A stretch of DNA of 17,304 nt from Acidobacteria bacterium UBA6911 (GTDB lineage Bacteria; Acidobacteriota; UBA6911): assembly GCA_002451015.1 (NCBI GenBank), contig DKBB01000197.1:1-17304 (forward strand), written 5' to 3'. Below the pieces are notes generated by a model. The model saw only the letters and a program-made list of their open reading frames with translations. It made no database searches and had not been told where the DNA came from. Shown one piece after another: positions 1 through 6,756 of the stretch. Every line of letters begins with the position of its first letter. Within the stretch, counting starts at the first letter, position 1. Made by a program: the position numbers and the translations under genes.

Positions 1-211
1 CAGCGTTCGCCCGTCACAGCCGTCAACACGGCCGGCGCAACCTTCAACTCCCAGCGTTCGTCCTTCTCAACCATCCGTTCGCCCGTCACAGCCACCGGCA
101 GGTTTGGGCAGAGACGTTCAAGGCCGCCAGCGGGGTACAATGCGGACCGCTCCATCCATGTCACGCCCTGCGCCGAAAACGGGTGGAGGAGCCGGCACCC
201 GGCGACGCTGA
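1..211 (+). CDS. C-terminal tail of a Pro/Ser/Arg-rich protein (5' end outside window)
   Basis: The reading frame that starts at base 2 is open to a TGA at 209-211. It encodes about 69 residues of low-complexity sequence with repeated SVRPSQPS-like units. A basic, Gly-rich tail ending in TRRR follows. The DNA also repeats: the 18-mer starting cgttcgcccg occurs at 4-21 and again at 76-93, as expected for a repeat-encoded tail. No conserved domain is visible because the start of the gene is missing. Tails like this are common on secreted proteins of the DUF3300 and DUF6600 types, but that link is inference. Frame 1 is also open here but gives no coherent composition, so I prefer frame 2. Confidence 0.55.
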   Translation, partial: SVRPSQPSTRPAQPSTPSVRPSQPSVRPSQPPAGLGRDVQGRQRGTMRTAPSMSRPAPKTGGGAGTRRR

Positions 212-251
212 GAGACTGGCAGCCCGTGGTTAAAGTACAATAGAGATAGCC

Positions 252-302
252 ACCCGGATTCGCCTTCCATTCCGCAGGCCTGCAAGAAGGAAGGATCCGG
301 GT
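252..302. repeat. Nested 51-bp imperfect inverted repeat
   Basis: ACCCGGAT (252-259) pairs with ATCCGGGT (295-302). CCTTCC (263-268) pairs with GGAAGG (289-294), with a 3-nt bulge between the two stems. The centre is the palindrome GCAGGCCTGC (274-283). The element lies between a CDS end at 211 and the next start at 377. It could be a REP/MITE-type intergenic repeat or a structured 3' UTR. The sequence alone does not decide. Confidence 0.55.
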
Positions 303-304
303 CG

Positions 305-332
305 GTGGAGCTGAAAAAATGAGCTCCACTTT
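305..332 (+). terminator. Perfect 8-bp hairpin, possible terminator of the upstream gene
   Basis: GTGGAGCT (305-312) and AGCTCCAC (322-329) form a perfect stem around the 9-nt loop gaaaaaatg, followed by a short ttt (330-332). The T-run is weak, so termination is only suggested. The hairpin lies 94 bp after the stop at 209-211 and 45 bp before the next start. Confidence 0.4.
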
Positions 333-376
333 CGTAATGGCAAAAGCGTTCGGTTGATTACACAAAGGAGATTTCC

Positions 377-1117
377 ATGTTCAGAACCAAATCAGTGATA
401 CTGATATTGATCGCCATTTTAACCCTCGTCAATTGCACTGGAGTGAAAAAGGAAACCGAACCCCCGGCCGTTAATCCAACGGAGCCCGCCCATATGGTCG
501 GCACGTATCAATACATGGCCGATGCGGGATTATTCACGGCCTGCGCGACCGGAAACCGGTTCCCGGTCGCCATGGAGGAGGACAACGCGTCCCTGGAACA
601 GGCCTACATGGCGAAACAGGACCAACCGGGAGAAGCAATGATTGTGAGCCTTACCGGCCGTATCGAGCTACGACCTCCCATGGAGGGAGAAGGCATGATC
701 GAAACTTTAATTGTGACGCAGTTCGAACATGTCTGGCCGACGGAAAGCTGCGAAAAAAGTTCGATCGAAACACCGCTCTTCAACACCTATTGGAAGCTGG
801 TTGCATTGAAAGGTACCCCCGTAGAAACCCAACCGGAACAGCGGCAGGAAGTCCACCTCAAGTTCCAGCCGGAAGGAGGGAGAGTTTCAGGTTTCGCGGG
901 ATGCAATAATATAAACGGCAGCTACCAGACGGACGCGGATAATCTGAATTTCGGCCTGTTGGCCACAACCATGATGGCCTGTCCCCAACTGGACCAGGAG
1001 ACGGCATTCCTAAAGACCCTGGAAAGCGTCAAACGCTTCTCGATCCTTGGGGAATCGTTGGTCCTGTCGGACGACGGCGCCGAGGTCGCCCGCTTCAAGG
1101 CGACAGAACTAGAATAA
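377..1117 (+). CDS. Lipoprotein with NlpE/COG3650-like N-terminal part and META domain
   Basis: This is a 246-residue predicted lipoprotein. The N-terminus is a lipoprotein signal peptide (hydrophobic 7-18) with lipobox LVNC, so Cys20 would be lipidated and the protein anchored to a membrane. Residues 41-125 (GTYQYMADAG, then RFPVAMEEDN and GRIELRPPMEG) resemble the small NlpE/COG3650-like domain often placed before META. Residues 134-242 are a META (HslJ-like, DUF306) domain with SGFAGCNNINGSY and TMMACPQL; Cys176 and Cys202 sit in the usual places. A good Shine-Dalgarno, aaaggag (363-369), lies 7 nt before the ATG. META proteins are linked to envelope stress and motility, but the biochemical role is unknown. 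There is no obvious operon partner. I am confident of the domain call and not of a function. Confidence 0.85.
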   Translation: MFRTKSVILILIAILTLVNCTGVKKETEPPAVNPTEPAHMVGTYQYMADAGLFTACATGNRFPVAMEEDNASLEQAYMAKQDQPGEAMIVSLTGRIELRPPMEGEGMIETLIVTQFEHVWPTESCEKSSIETPLFNTYWKLVALKGTPVETQPEQRQEVHLKFQPEGGRVSGFAGCNNINGSYQTDADNLNFGLLATTMMACPQLDQETAFLKTLESVKRFSILGESLVLSDDGAEVARFKATELE

Positions 1118-1540
1118 CCGTCTCCAGCCTGAGAAATGAAAATCCGTACTTAATGGAAACGAGGCGACCTCGGATAGTATCTACATTCCTAAGAGTAAAA
1201 GATTGCACACACGACTAATCGCGAAAGTTGTTTTTTTGAGTCCTCTGGGACATGGTAGCAGCATAGCGTGGTAAGATTGGGGCTCATTTCAGTCCTGTAT
1301 TGTGCGGTCATGCTTATATGCCGGCCGGCGCCCTTGTATCCGCAATCCGAGTCTTTTTCGAACAGCCGGTCGCGCGAACTGATCGAAAAGCGTAAAGAGA
1401 AACAGGCAAAAGACAAAGGCTTGACGTTTACCTGCGCAACCAGGTCGATCCTGAAGTTGTAGGAATTAAGCGGTGATTCCTGTGGCCACAAGGTGCCGGC
1501 ACACACGCCTTCCATGGATATACCGCCGCGCTGACAGGGA
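1118..1540. other. 423-bp gap between META lipoprotein and arsM
   Basis: No recognisable gene is present. A short stem, CGAGG (1160-1164)/CCTCG (1168-1172) with loop CGA, lies 42 bp after the lipoprotein stop but lacks a T-run. A GTG-started small ORF at 1268-1462 is listed separately. At the end of that ORF another frame (from about 1396) reads DVYLRNQVDPEVVGIKR and stops at 1456-1458. This could be chance or the relic of a frameshifted gene. Confidence 0.4.
1268..1462 (+). CDS. Possible small secreted peptide, or gene relic
   Basis: This is a 64-codon frame that needs a GTG start. The product begins with a signal-peptide-like stretch (LGLISVLYCAVMLICRPAP). A charged segment rich in Lys, Glu and Arg follows (roughly residues 34-50), then a short tail. 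No convincing Shine-Dalgarno precedes the GTG; only a weak ggtag is present. An alternative frame reads plausibly across the last 60 bases, which would fit a decayed and frameshifted gene. I do not recognise a family. Treat it as tentative. Confidence 0.2.
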   Translation: MVRLGLISVLYCAVMLICRPAPLYPQSESFSNSRSRELIEKRKEKQAKDKGLTFTCATRSILKL

Positions 1541-2383
1541 TTATCGGCTATCTTCTATCCTTAGTCTTGAGCCTGCAGGTTTCCGGGCGCGGATGAATGC
1601 GCTCATGAATTTCCCCTCAATCGCCGGAGCTAATTCACTGACGTCGAATCCCTTTTCCTCCAGGAGAGACAATACGTCCTCGGATTTATAGATTCTCGTG
1701 GGCTCAATCCCGATATCCGCATAACCGGCAGCAGCCAGTTTCCCGCGGTATTCATTCTCTTCCAGTGCCCCTGCGATACAGCCTGCCCAAAGAAGGATGC
1801 TTTGCCGGACCTCTTCGGGAACTTCCCCCCGGGTCACGATATCCGATACTGCAAATCGTCCTCCGGGCTTCAAAACCCGAAAGGCTTCGCGAAGAACCCG
1901 GTCCTTGTCCGCGGAAAGGTTGATCACACAGTTGGAAATAACCACATCCACCGTGTTGTCGGGCAAGGGGATGTTTTCGATTTCACCCTTCAGAAATTCG
2001 ACATTCTCAACGCCTGCCTTCTTCTGGTTTTCATACGCAAGCGACAACATCTCGTCCGTCATGTCGAGTCCGTAAGCCTTTCCTCCAGGAAGAACGCGAC
2101 GGGCTGACAGAAGAACGTCTATCCCTCCACCACTGCCCAGATCCAGAACGGTCTCTCCCGGTTTCAGTTCGGCCAGTGCTGTCGGATTACCGCAGCCCTG
2201 GGAAGCGAGCACGGCAGTATCCGGCAGTTCTCCCTTCTGGCTCACATCGTATAAATTCCCTGTAATGGGATCTTCCTGTCCGCAGGAAGAGATACCGCTA
2301 TTGCAGCAGCAATTCCCTGCTCCCGACAGGACATTCAAAGCCACCTGTCCGTAGGTTTTCTTTACCGTCTTTTTAACATCCAT
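1541..2383 (-). CDS. arsM: Arsenite S-adenosylmethionine methyltransferase ArsM
   Basis: This 280-residue cytosolic enzyme should transfer methyl groups from SAM to trivalent arsenic, giving methylated and finally volatile arsenicals. SAM motif I is VLDLGSGGGIDVL (79-91), and the acidic motif II end is GLDM (105-108). The Cys residues that bind As(III) in ArsM/AS3MT are in place: Cys64 (QGCGNP), Cys152 (SNCVINL) and Cys202 (WAGCIAG). Cys34 is a candidate for the fourth one. A CCC cluster at 25-27 in the N-terminal segment is also typical of bacterial ArsM. It is the second gene of an operon, starting 3 nt after the arsR stop. The Shine-Dalgarno aaaggtga lies inside the arsR end. Expression should be released by arsenite through ArsR. 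No transporter or reductase is beside it. Confidence 0.95.
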   Translation of the reverse strand: MDVKKTVKKTYGQVALNVLSGAGNCCCNSGISSCGQEDPITGNLYDVSQKGELPDTAVLASQGCGNPTALAELKPGETVLDLGSGGGIDVLLSARRVLPGGKAYGLDMTDEMLSLAYENQKKAGVENVEFLKGEIENIPLPDNTVDVVISNCVINLSADKDRVLREAFRVLKPGGRFAVSDIVTRGEVPEEVRQSILLWAGCIAGALEENEYRGKLAAAGYADIGIEPTRIYKSEDVLSLLEEKGFDVSELAPAIEGKFMSAFIRARKPAGSRLRIEDSR

Positions 2384-2386
2384 AGT

Positions 2387-2779
2387 TCATTCACCTTTCT
2401 GTGACGATGACAGATCCCTGTCGGAAGAAATGGCGATTCGATCGAAGTGGACGCTATGATTCCCGCCACAGCATTCCGCGTAAAGAAATGTCAGGATTTC
2501 CTGCAGCACGTCCGTATTTGCCGTATACCAGAGAAAAGTACCGTTGCGCCTGACCTGCACCAGTTCTTCATTTTTAAGTTTATCCAGATGATGGGAAAGA
2601 GTGGAATTGGGAATGCCGAGATTGTTCTGGATATCCCCTACAATCATGCCCTTCGGATGCGTCGACAACAGTAGACGCATAATACGAAGCCTGGCATCAT
2701 TCCCCATGGCAGCGAACATGTCCGCGTATCGGGTGATCTTTCCAGCAGTTTCTTTTTTTCCCATATCCATTATTTCCAT
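2387..2779 (-). CDS. arsR: ArsR/SmtB-family arsenic-responsive repressor
   Basis: This is a 130-residue winged-helix repressor. Residues 20-36 (MFAAMGNDARLRIMRLL) match the start of the ArsR fold. Residues 56-70 (IPNSTLSHHLDKLKN) are the recognition helix, and RNGTFLWY (78-85) is the beta wing. The likely As(III) site is the Cys pair 103-104 in YAECCGGNH near the C-terminus. It has no other Cys, so any third ligand would have to come from another residue such as His108. The first ATG has no Shine-Dalgarno. Met4 or Met6 are alternative starts. The gene is first in the arsR-arsM operon and probably represses itself through the repeats that overlap its promoter. The family call is firm and the ligand inferred from context. 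Confidence 0.92.
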   Translation of the reverse strand: MEIMDMGKKETAGKITRYADMFAAMGNDARLRIMRLLLSTHPKGMIVGDIQNNLGIPNSTLSHHLDKLKNEELVQVRRNGTFLWYTANTDVLQEILTFLYAECCGGNHSVHFDRIAISSDRDLSSSQKGE

Positions 2780-2784
2780 AAAAT

Positions 2785-2837
2785 TAGAATTATATTTCTA
2801 TATTACTAGAATTATAAATTTAGTCAAGTAAATTCTA
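2785..2837. promoter_or_regulatory. Likely ArsR operator: repeated TAGAATTATA half-sites
   Basis: TAGAATTATA occurs exactly at 2785-2794 and 2807-2816, starts 22 bp apart, about two helical turns. A shorter copy in the opposite orientation, AATTCTA, is at 2831-2837. One copy sits in the promoter spacer and one just downstream of the -10, so bound repressor would block RNA polymerase. Assignment to ArsR rests on position and is not shown directly. Confidence 0.55.
2800..2827 (-). promoter_or_regulatory. Sigma70-type promoter of arsR-arsM
   Basis: Read on the minus strand, the -35 is TTGACT (2822-2827) and the -10 is TAATAT (2800-2805), with a 16-bp spacer. Transcription would begin near 2793, giving a leader of about 14 nt before the first arsR ATG. 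Confidence 0.75.
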
Positions 2838-2928
2838 AATATCCCTACAGGATGATACTATGACTGTTTTGGATTCTTATAACTACCCCCGTCCTCGATA
2901 GTGCAGGGTCGAAGCATTCAGGAAAAAG

Positions 2929-3576
2929 ATGCAGGACAATCACAGACCGATGACATCCAAGTCACACAGGATTCTCGAATGGGCTCGGGAAATCCAGGCG
3001 CTGGCCCAAACAGGCCGCCATTACGCTCAAGACGAATATCAGCGGGCGCGCTACGCCCGCTTTACGGAAATCGCGGCCGAGATGATGGCCGATCAAACCG
3101 GCATGGATTTTCCAGGTCTTTTAAAGGCATGCCACGCTCAGATAGGGTACGCGACTCCGAAAATTGATGTCCGGGCAGCCGTTTTCAAGGACAACAAGCT
3201 GCTTATGGTCCGAGAGCGGCTGGACGGAGGCTGGACAATGCCCGGCGGCTGGGCCGATGTCGGGAACATTCCTTCCCAAGCAGCGGAACGAGAAACGTTG
3301 GAAGAATCCGGCTTCTACGTCAAAACCCGAAAGCTCGTCGGTATATACGATGCCAATCGAACGCAACCTCTCGAAGTATTCCACGCATTCAAGATTATTT
3401 TCCTTTGCGAGATTCTGGACGGAAAAGCCCGTCCCAGCAACGAAACCTCCGAAGTAGCATTTTTCGGCCGGGATGAAATACCCGAAGAACTTTCGGGAGA
3501 ACGAACGACCCCGCGCCACATCCGGGATGTTTTTGCGGCATTGAAAAATCCGGAACGCCCTGCTGTCTTCGATTGA
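2929..3576 (+). CDS. NUDIX hydrolase with N-terminal NUDIX_N domain
   Basis: This 215-residue cytosolic enzyme probably hydrolyses a nucleoside diphosphate linked to another group (ADP-ribose-like or related). Residues 12-72 (ILEWAREIQALAQTG, YQRARYARF) look like the helical NUDIX_N region found before this Nudix subgroup. The Nudix domain follows (80-205). The Nudix box runs from Gly107 to Phe129: GGWADVG, then RETLEESGF, with Arg121, Glu122, Glu125 and Glu126 in place. The first Glu of the consensus is Asn113; substitution there is common in this subgroup. The Shine-Dalgarno AGGA (2920-2923) is 5 nt before the ATG. The gene diverges from arsR, and the next gene starts 34 bp after its stop, so those two may be co-transcribed. 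The substrate cannot be told from sequence. Confidence 0.88.
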   Translation: MQDNHRPMTSKSHRILEWAREIQALAQTGRHYAQDEYQRARYARFTEIAAEMMADQTGMDFPGLLKACHAQIGYATPKIDVRAAVFKDNKLLMVRERLDGGWTMPGGWADVGNIPSQAAERETLEESGFYVKTRKLVGIYDANRTQPLEVFHAFKIIFLCEILDGKARPSNETSEVAFFGRDEIPEELSGERTTPRHIRDVFAALKNPERPAVFD

Positions 3577-3610
3577 AGATAACCCCAACCCATTCGACAG
3601 GTGGACGATT

Positions 3611-4924
3611 ATGAATGTACAAAGAATATTCACACCGGGACGCCGACGCATTATTCTGACATTACTTTTCACAATTCTTTCGTCGATATGCCCTGCGGGA
3701 TTCCAAAAAGCTTTAATCCCCGTTAGAGCCGAAAGTCTGGCTGGGTCGCAAGAAGAAAAACCCGGAGTCCATTCGGCCATCATGGATTTTGAACCGGCAC
3801 TGGCAGTCCGTGGGGCCGGATGCATCACCTGCCATGCGAAAATATACTCGAGTATCATTACCGACTTCGGCTACGGCTCACCCTACTTCTTCGGCAATCC
3901 CGGAGGCGAAAGCAAAGTCGGTCCCTACAACGGGTCCATATATGGAGATTTCATTGCCGGACCAGGCCAGACCGGTTGGCAGACCTCGGAAATTCACAAG
4001 GAAATAATCGTCCCGCGGGCCGAATTTGACTTCAGCTTGAAGAACGCGGCAGCGGAAGCCGGGCTGGCGGAACAACCGTCCTACCAGGAGGCTCTCCGGG
4101 CGGATTCCCTGTCGAGATATTTGCAGGCGCTTGAAAACCGGAAGCCCAATCCTTCAGCCGTTATTGAAAAGAATAAAGTGTTCATCGGGGCGCCCGATAC
4201 CGAAACGCTGGAAGCGCGGTTCGGGATCACATCCGGAACCGCAGTCGACTTTAAATACATAAAAAACGACCCGCGTGCCTCTGCAGACTTCAAAGGGATT
4301 GTACTCAGTGAAAACGGCGGCTATTACACCAACAACTCCGAAATCGTATGCAACGGGGATGTCTTTATACGGGGAATCCTTTTTTTACATAAACCGTCCT
4401 TTGTGACAGATACCGGTTGCCGTATTTATACGGCCGGACCCATTTTTTTACAGAACACGGTGACCTACAGGCCTGCGGACAATCGTGCAGACCTTGCCAA
4501 CCTGCAGCTTGTCAGTACGGAAGCCATATTTATGGGAGTCGGGCTTGAAAAATGTAATACCACCGAAGCGGCAGACCCTCTCTCAAGCCGGCTTCTTCTC
4601 ACACCGGCCCTGCCGTCCATTATTACAAGGTCCATGGAACGCGACAACATCCCGCCGAAGATATTCGCTCAAAATCTCTACAACCAGGCCGCCACCCTCC
4701 CACTGGAAGACTCCAGTTGCCATGACGAAACCCTCAGCTTTTCCGGAATCCTTTTGAACGCACCGATCGTACACAGCCGATACAGTGGAAAATTCAGAGG
4801 TCTGATCATTGCGGAATTCGCTCTGTTCTTTCAGGGCAAATCCAGCTATGAATTTGATCCCGTTTTTAAGAATGTACCGGTTTTACCCCTGCTGAAAGAT
4901 TCCGATTTTCTAGTGGTTGAATGA
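3611..4924 (+). CDS. Secreted protein with one CXXCH haem-binding motif, unknown family
   Basis: This 437-residue protein belongs to a family I do not recognise. Residues 1-41 look like a Sec signal peptide (RRR at 11-13, hydrophobic IILTLLFTILSSI, possible cleavage after VRAES). Directly after it, residues 71-75 are CITCH, a c-type haem attachment motif, preceded by GAG and followed by AK. Residues 80-120 are Gly/Tyr/Phe-rich. From about 185 onward the protein shows short alternating hydrophobic strands (KVFIGAP, VFIRGILFLH, IYTAGPIFLQ, FRGLIIAEFALFFQGKSSY) and ends with YEFDPVFKNVPVLP. That pattern resembles the beta-helix ends of PilX/DUF7305-type pilus-associated proteins, a comparison made by eye. 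Other Cys residues are 27, 247, 270, 315 and 370. If haem is attached, the protein is a periplasmic or surface monohaem cytochrome, but no redox partner is nearby. Confidence 0.6.
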   Translation: MNVQRIFTPGRRRIILTLLFTILSSICPAGFQKALIPVRAESLAGSQEEKPGVHSAIMDFEPALAVRGAGCITCHAKIYSSIITDFGYGSPYFFGNPGGESKVGPYNGSIYGDFIAGPGQTGWQTSEIHKEIIVPRAEFDFSLKNAAAEAGLAEQPSYQEALRADSLSRYLQALENRKPNPSAVIEKNKVFIGAPDTETLEARFGITSGTAVDFKYIKNDPRASADFKGIVLSENGGYYTNNSEIVCNGDVFIRGILFLHKPSFVTDTGCRIYTAGPIFLQNTVTYRPADNRADLANLQLVSTEAIFMGVGLEKCNTTEAADPLSSRLLLTPALPSIITRSMERDNIPPKIFAQNLYNQAATLPLEDSSCHDETLSFSGILLNAPIVHSRYSGKFRGLIIAEFALFFQGKSSYEFDPVFKNVPVLPLLKDSDFLVVE

Positions 4925-4950
4925 TAATACAATTTAAATATTCTTATATA

Positions 4951-4970
4951 TATCGTCATATATGTCGATA
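4951..4970. promoter_or_regulatory. Hip operator-like site 1
   Basis: TATCG, then 10 bases (tcatatatgt), then CGATA. This is the core of a 34-bp near-palindrome (4944-4977) with one mismatched pair. It is the most symmetrical of four sites with the same 5-10-5 layout before hipB. Confidence 0.6.
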
Positions 4971-4990
4971 TATATAATATATGTATATTT

Positions 4991-5010
4991 ATTCGTCTTT
5001 TATTACGATT
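4991..5010. promoter_or_regulatory. Hip operator-like site 2
   Basis: ATTCG, then 10 bases (tcttttatta), then CGATT. The arm spacing is the same as in site 1, and the start lies 40 bp downstream of the site 1 start. Confidence 0.5.
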
Positions 5011-5018
5011 TTTATTTA

Positions 5019-5038
5019 TTTCGCCTTTTTTAACGAAT
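5019..5038. promoter_or_regulatory. Hip operator-like site 3
   Basis: TTTCG, then 10 bases (ccttttttaa), then CGAAT. It starts 28 bp after site 2. It lies just upstream of a possible -10, TATAGT (5041-5046), so it would cover the -35 region of a hipBA promoter. No good -35 match is visible. Confidence 0.45.
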
Positions 5039-5058
5039 TGTATAGTTAAATGATTTAT

Positions 5059-5078
5059 TATCGTCTAATATGACGATT
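5059..5078. promoter_or_regulatory. Hip operator-like site 4, overlapping the hipB start
   Basis: TATCG, then 10 bases (tctaatatga), then CGATT. Its inner symmetry is ATCGTC/GACGAT. It starts 40 bp after site 3 and covers the first possible hipB ATG (5070-5072), so it would act just downstream of the promoter. Confidence 0.6.
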
Positions 5079-5429
5079 ATGGTAAATGAATCCTATATGA
5101 ACGATGCAGTTGTATTAACTCAGCTCGGCCGGGGGCTGGCGGTACAACGGATCCGCCTGGGATTGACACAGGCGGAACTGGCAAAACAGGCGGGAATAGG
5201 AAAACGCACCGTGGAACGTATCGAAGCCGGAAATTCCTGCCAGACATCCGTCCTGGTCCGTGTACTCCGAATTCTTCAACTGGAAAAGGAACTGATCGGC
5301 ATTATTCCAAAAGCCGCACCGAGCCCCATGGAGCTTTTGAGGATGAAAGGAAAGGAACGCAAACGGGCCTCCTCAAAAAACAGGGCGAAACCTCACGAAA
5401 AAAAATGGACATGGGGTGACGAAAGATGA
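5070..5429 (+). CDS. hipB: HipB-type antitoxin, XRE-family HTH repressor
   Basis: This is a 119-residue DNA-binding antitoxin that should bind and restrain the HipA kinase and repress the operon. The helix-turn-helix lies at about 25-54 (QRIRLGLTQAELAKQAGIGK, then RTVERIEAGNS). The tail is basic (93-112) and ends in KKWTWGDER. Tail Trp residues (113, 115) recall the C-terminal Trp with which E. coli HipB contacts HipA. The start is uncertain: ATGs at 5070, 5079 and 5097 are in frame and none has a clear Shine-Dalgarno. The first lies inside operator-like site 4, so a shorter or leaderless product is possible. The gene overlaps hipA by 4 nt (ATGA), which implies translational coupling. The upstream region is much more AT-rich than the coding DNA. 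Confidence 0.88.
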   Translation: MTIMVNESYMNDAVVLTQLGRGLAVQRIRLGLTQAELAKQAGIGKRTVERIEAGNSCQTSVLVRVLRILQLEKELIGIIPKAAPSPMELLRMKGKERKRASSKNRAKPHEKKWTWGDER

Positions 5430-6733
5430 GTCCGGTTGCGGCAGTCAAACTCTGGGGGAGCACCATAGGCGCGGTTTCCCTGGAAGATGGCGCCGACATA
5501 GCGTCGTTTGAATACAATCCGGATTTTATTGGAAGCGGTATCGAACCAGCGCCGCTGACAATGCCCCTGTCGAATCGGATCTATCAGTTTCCCTCTTTGC
5601 CGGTAAGAACCTTTCACGGTCTTCCGGGCCTTCTCGCCGACTCCCTGCCCGACCGCTTCGGTAATGCCCTGATTAATGCATGGCTCGCCACACAGGGACG
5701 AACGCCGGAATCCTTCAACGCGATCGAACGCCTGTGTTACACCGGAACACGTGGAATGGGAGCGCTGGAATATGAACCGGCTACCGGGCCCCAACCCCGG
5801 AAGACGACGCAAATACAGGTAGACATGCTCGTGGATCTCGCTTCGGAGATTTTAAGCCGCCACAGCGACATGAATCTATCCTTTGAAGGCGCCATAAGGG
5901 AAAAAACGTTACAGGACATTCTCCGCGTCGGGACATCCGCGGGAGGGGCGCGCGCAAAAGCGGTGATCGCCTGGAATCCTTCCACGCATGAAGTGCGTTC
6001 CGGACAGGTGGCCGCAGGAGATGGATTCGAGTACTGGATATTGAAGTTCGATGGTGTCCGCGGCAATAAGGACAAGGAACTTGAAGATCCCATGGGATAC
6101 GGAGCGATTGAATACGCCTATTCCAAAATGGCAACAGACGCCGGCATCCAGATAAGTGCGTGCCGGCTTCTGGAAGAAAACGGCCGGCGCCATTTTATGA
6201 CACGACGCTTCGACCGTAGGACCACCGGAGACAAACTTCATATGCAGTCTCTCGGAGCCATGGCCCATTTAGACTACAACCTGGCGGGGGTTTACGGATA
6301 CGAACAGGTGTTCATGGTCATCCGGCAGCTTGGACTCCCGATGGAAACGGTCGAGGAAATGTTCCGTCGCACGGTTTTCAATATAATCGCAAGGAATCAG
6401 GACGATCACGCAAAGAATATCGCTTTTCTTATGGATCGAAGAGGGCACTGGACCCTGGCGCCCGCTTATGACATAACTTTCAGTTTCAATCCTGCGGGGA
6501 AATGGACCGCAAGCCACCAGATGACATTAAACGGCAAGCGGGACAATTTTGACCTGGCCGACTTTAAAGCCTGCGCGGAATCGGCTTCGATGAAAAAAGG
6601 AAGGGCGGAATCCATTATTAAAGAAGTGCAACGGGTTGTGGCCGGATGGAGAGACTACGCCTCTGCGGCCGGCGTATCCCCGCCGCAGAGGGAACATATT
6701 CAGAACGCGCTACTCCTCAATCCATTCAGATAG
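5426..6733 (+). CDS. hipA: HipA-family serine/threonine kinase toxin
   Basis: This 435-residue kinase is the toxin of a type II system. E. coli HipA phosphorylates glutamyl-tRNA synthetase and triggers a stringent-type dormancy; the target here is not known. Residues 5-115 are the HipA N-terminal subdomain. GTSAGGARAKA (169-179) is the Gly-rich loop, where Ser171 aligns by eye with the autophosphorylated Ser150 of E. coli HipA. WILKFDG (204-210) supplies the ATP-binding Lys207. The catalytic stretch is RNQDDHAKN (323-331), and LAPAYDI (344-350) holds the metal-binding Asp349. All expected catalytic residues are present, so the toxin looks active. Its start overlaps the hipB stop by 4 nt, with GGGGTGA as Shine-Dalgarno. 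alkD follows after 23 bp. Confidence 0.93.
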   Translation: MSPVAAVKLWGSTIGAVSLEDGADIASFEYNPDFIGSGIEPAPLTMPLSNRIYQFPSLPVRTFHGLPGLLADSLPDRFGNALINAWLATQGRTPESFNAIERLCYTGTRGMGALEYEPATGPQPRKTTQIQVDMLVDLASEILSRHSDMNLSFEGAIREKTLQDILRVGTSAGGARAKAVIAWNPSTHEVRSGQVAAGDGFEYWILKFDGVRGNKDKELEDPMGYGAIEYAYSKMATDAGIQISACRLLEENGRRHFMTRRFDRRTTGDKLHMQSLGAMAHLDYNLAGVYGYEQVFMVIRQLGLPMETVEEMFRRTVFNIIARNQDDHAKNIAFLMDRRGHWTLAPAYDITFSFNPAGKWTASHQMTLNGKRDNFDLADFKACAESASMKKGRAESIIKEVQRVVAGWRDYASAAGVSPPQREHIQNALLLNPFR

Positions 6734-6756
6734 ACAGAAGGGAATCCTCCACTATT

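Noticed and set aside
1189..1515. Minus-strand frame of 108 codons
   Set aside because: It lies in the gap after the lipoprotein, has no recognisable product or ribosome binding site, and overlaps the slightly better plus-strand candidate.
3121..3858. Long minus-strand frame of 245 codons
   Set aside because: It is antisense to the NUDIX gene and the start of the haem-motif gene, both of which have clear signatures; its product has no coherent domain.
6646..6756. Upstream extension of alkD
   Set aside because: It would overlap the hipA end by 88 bp and adds residues not seen in AlkD; the ATG at 6757 gives the usual length.
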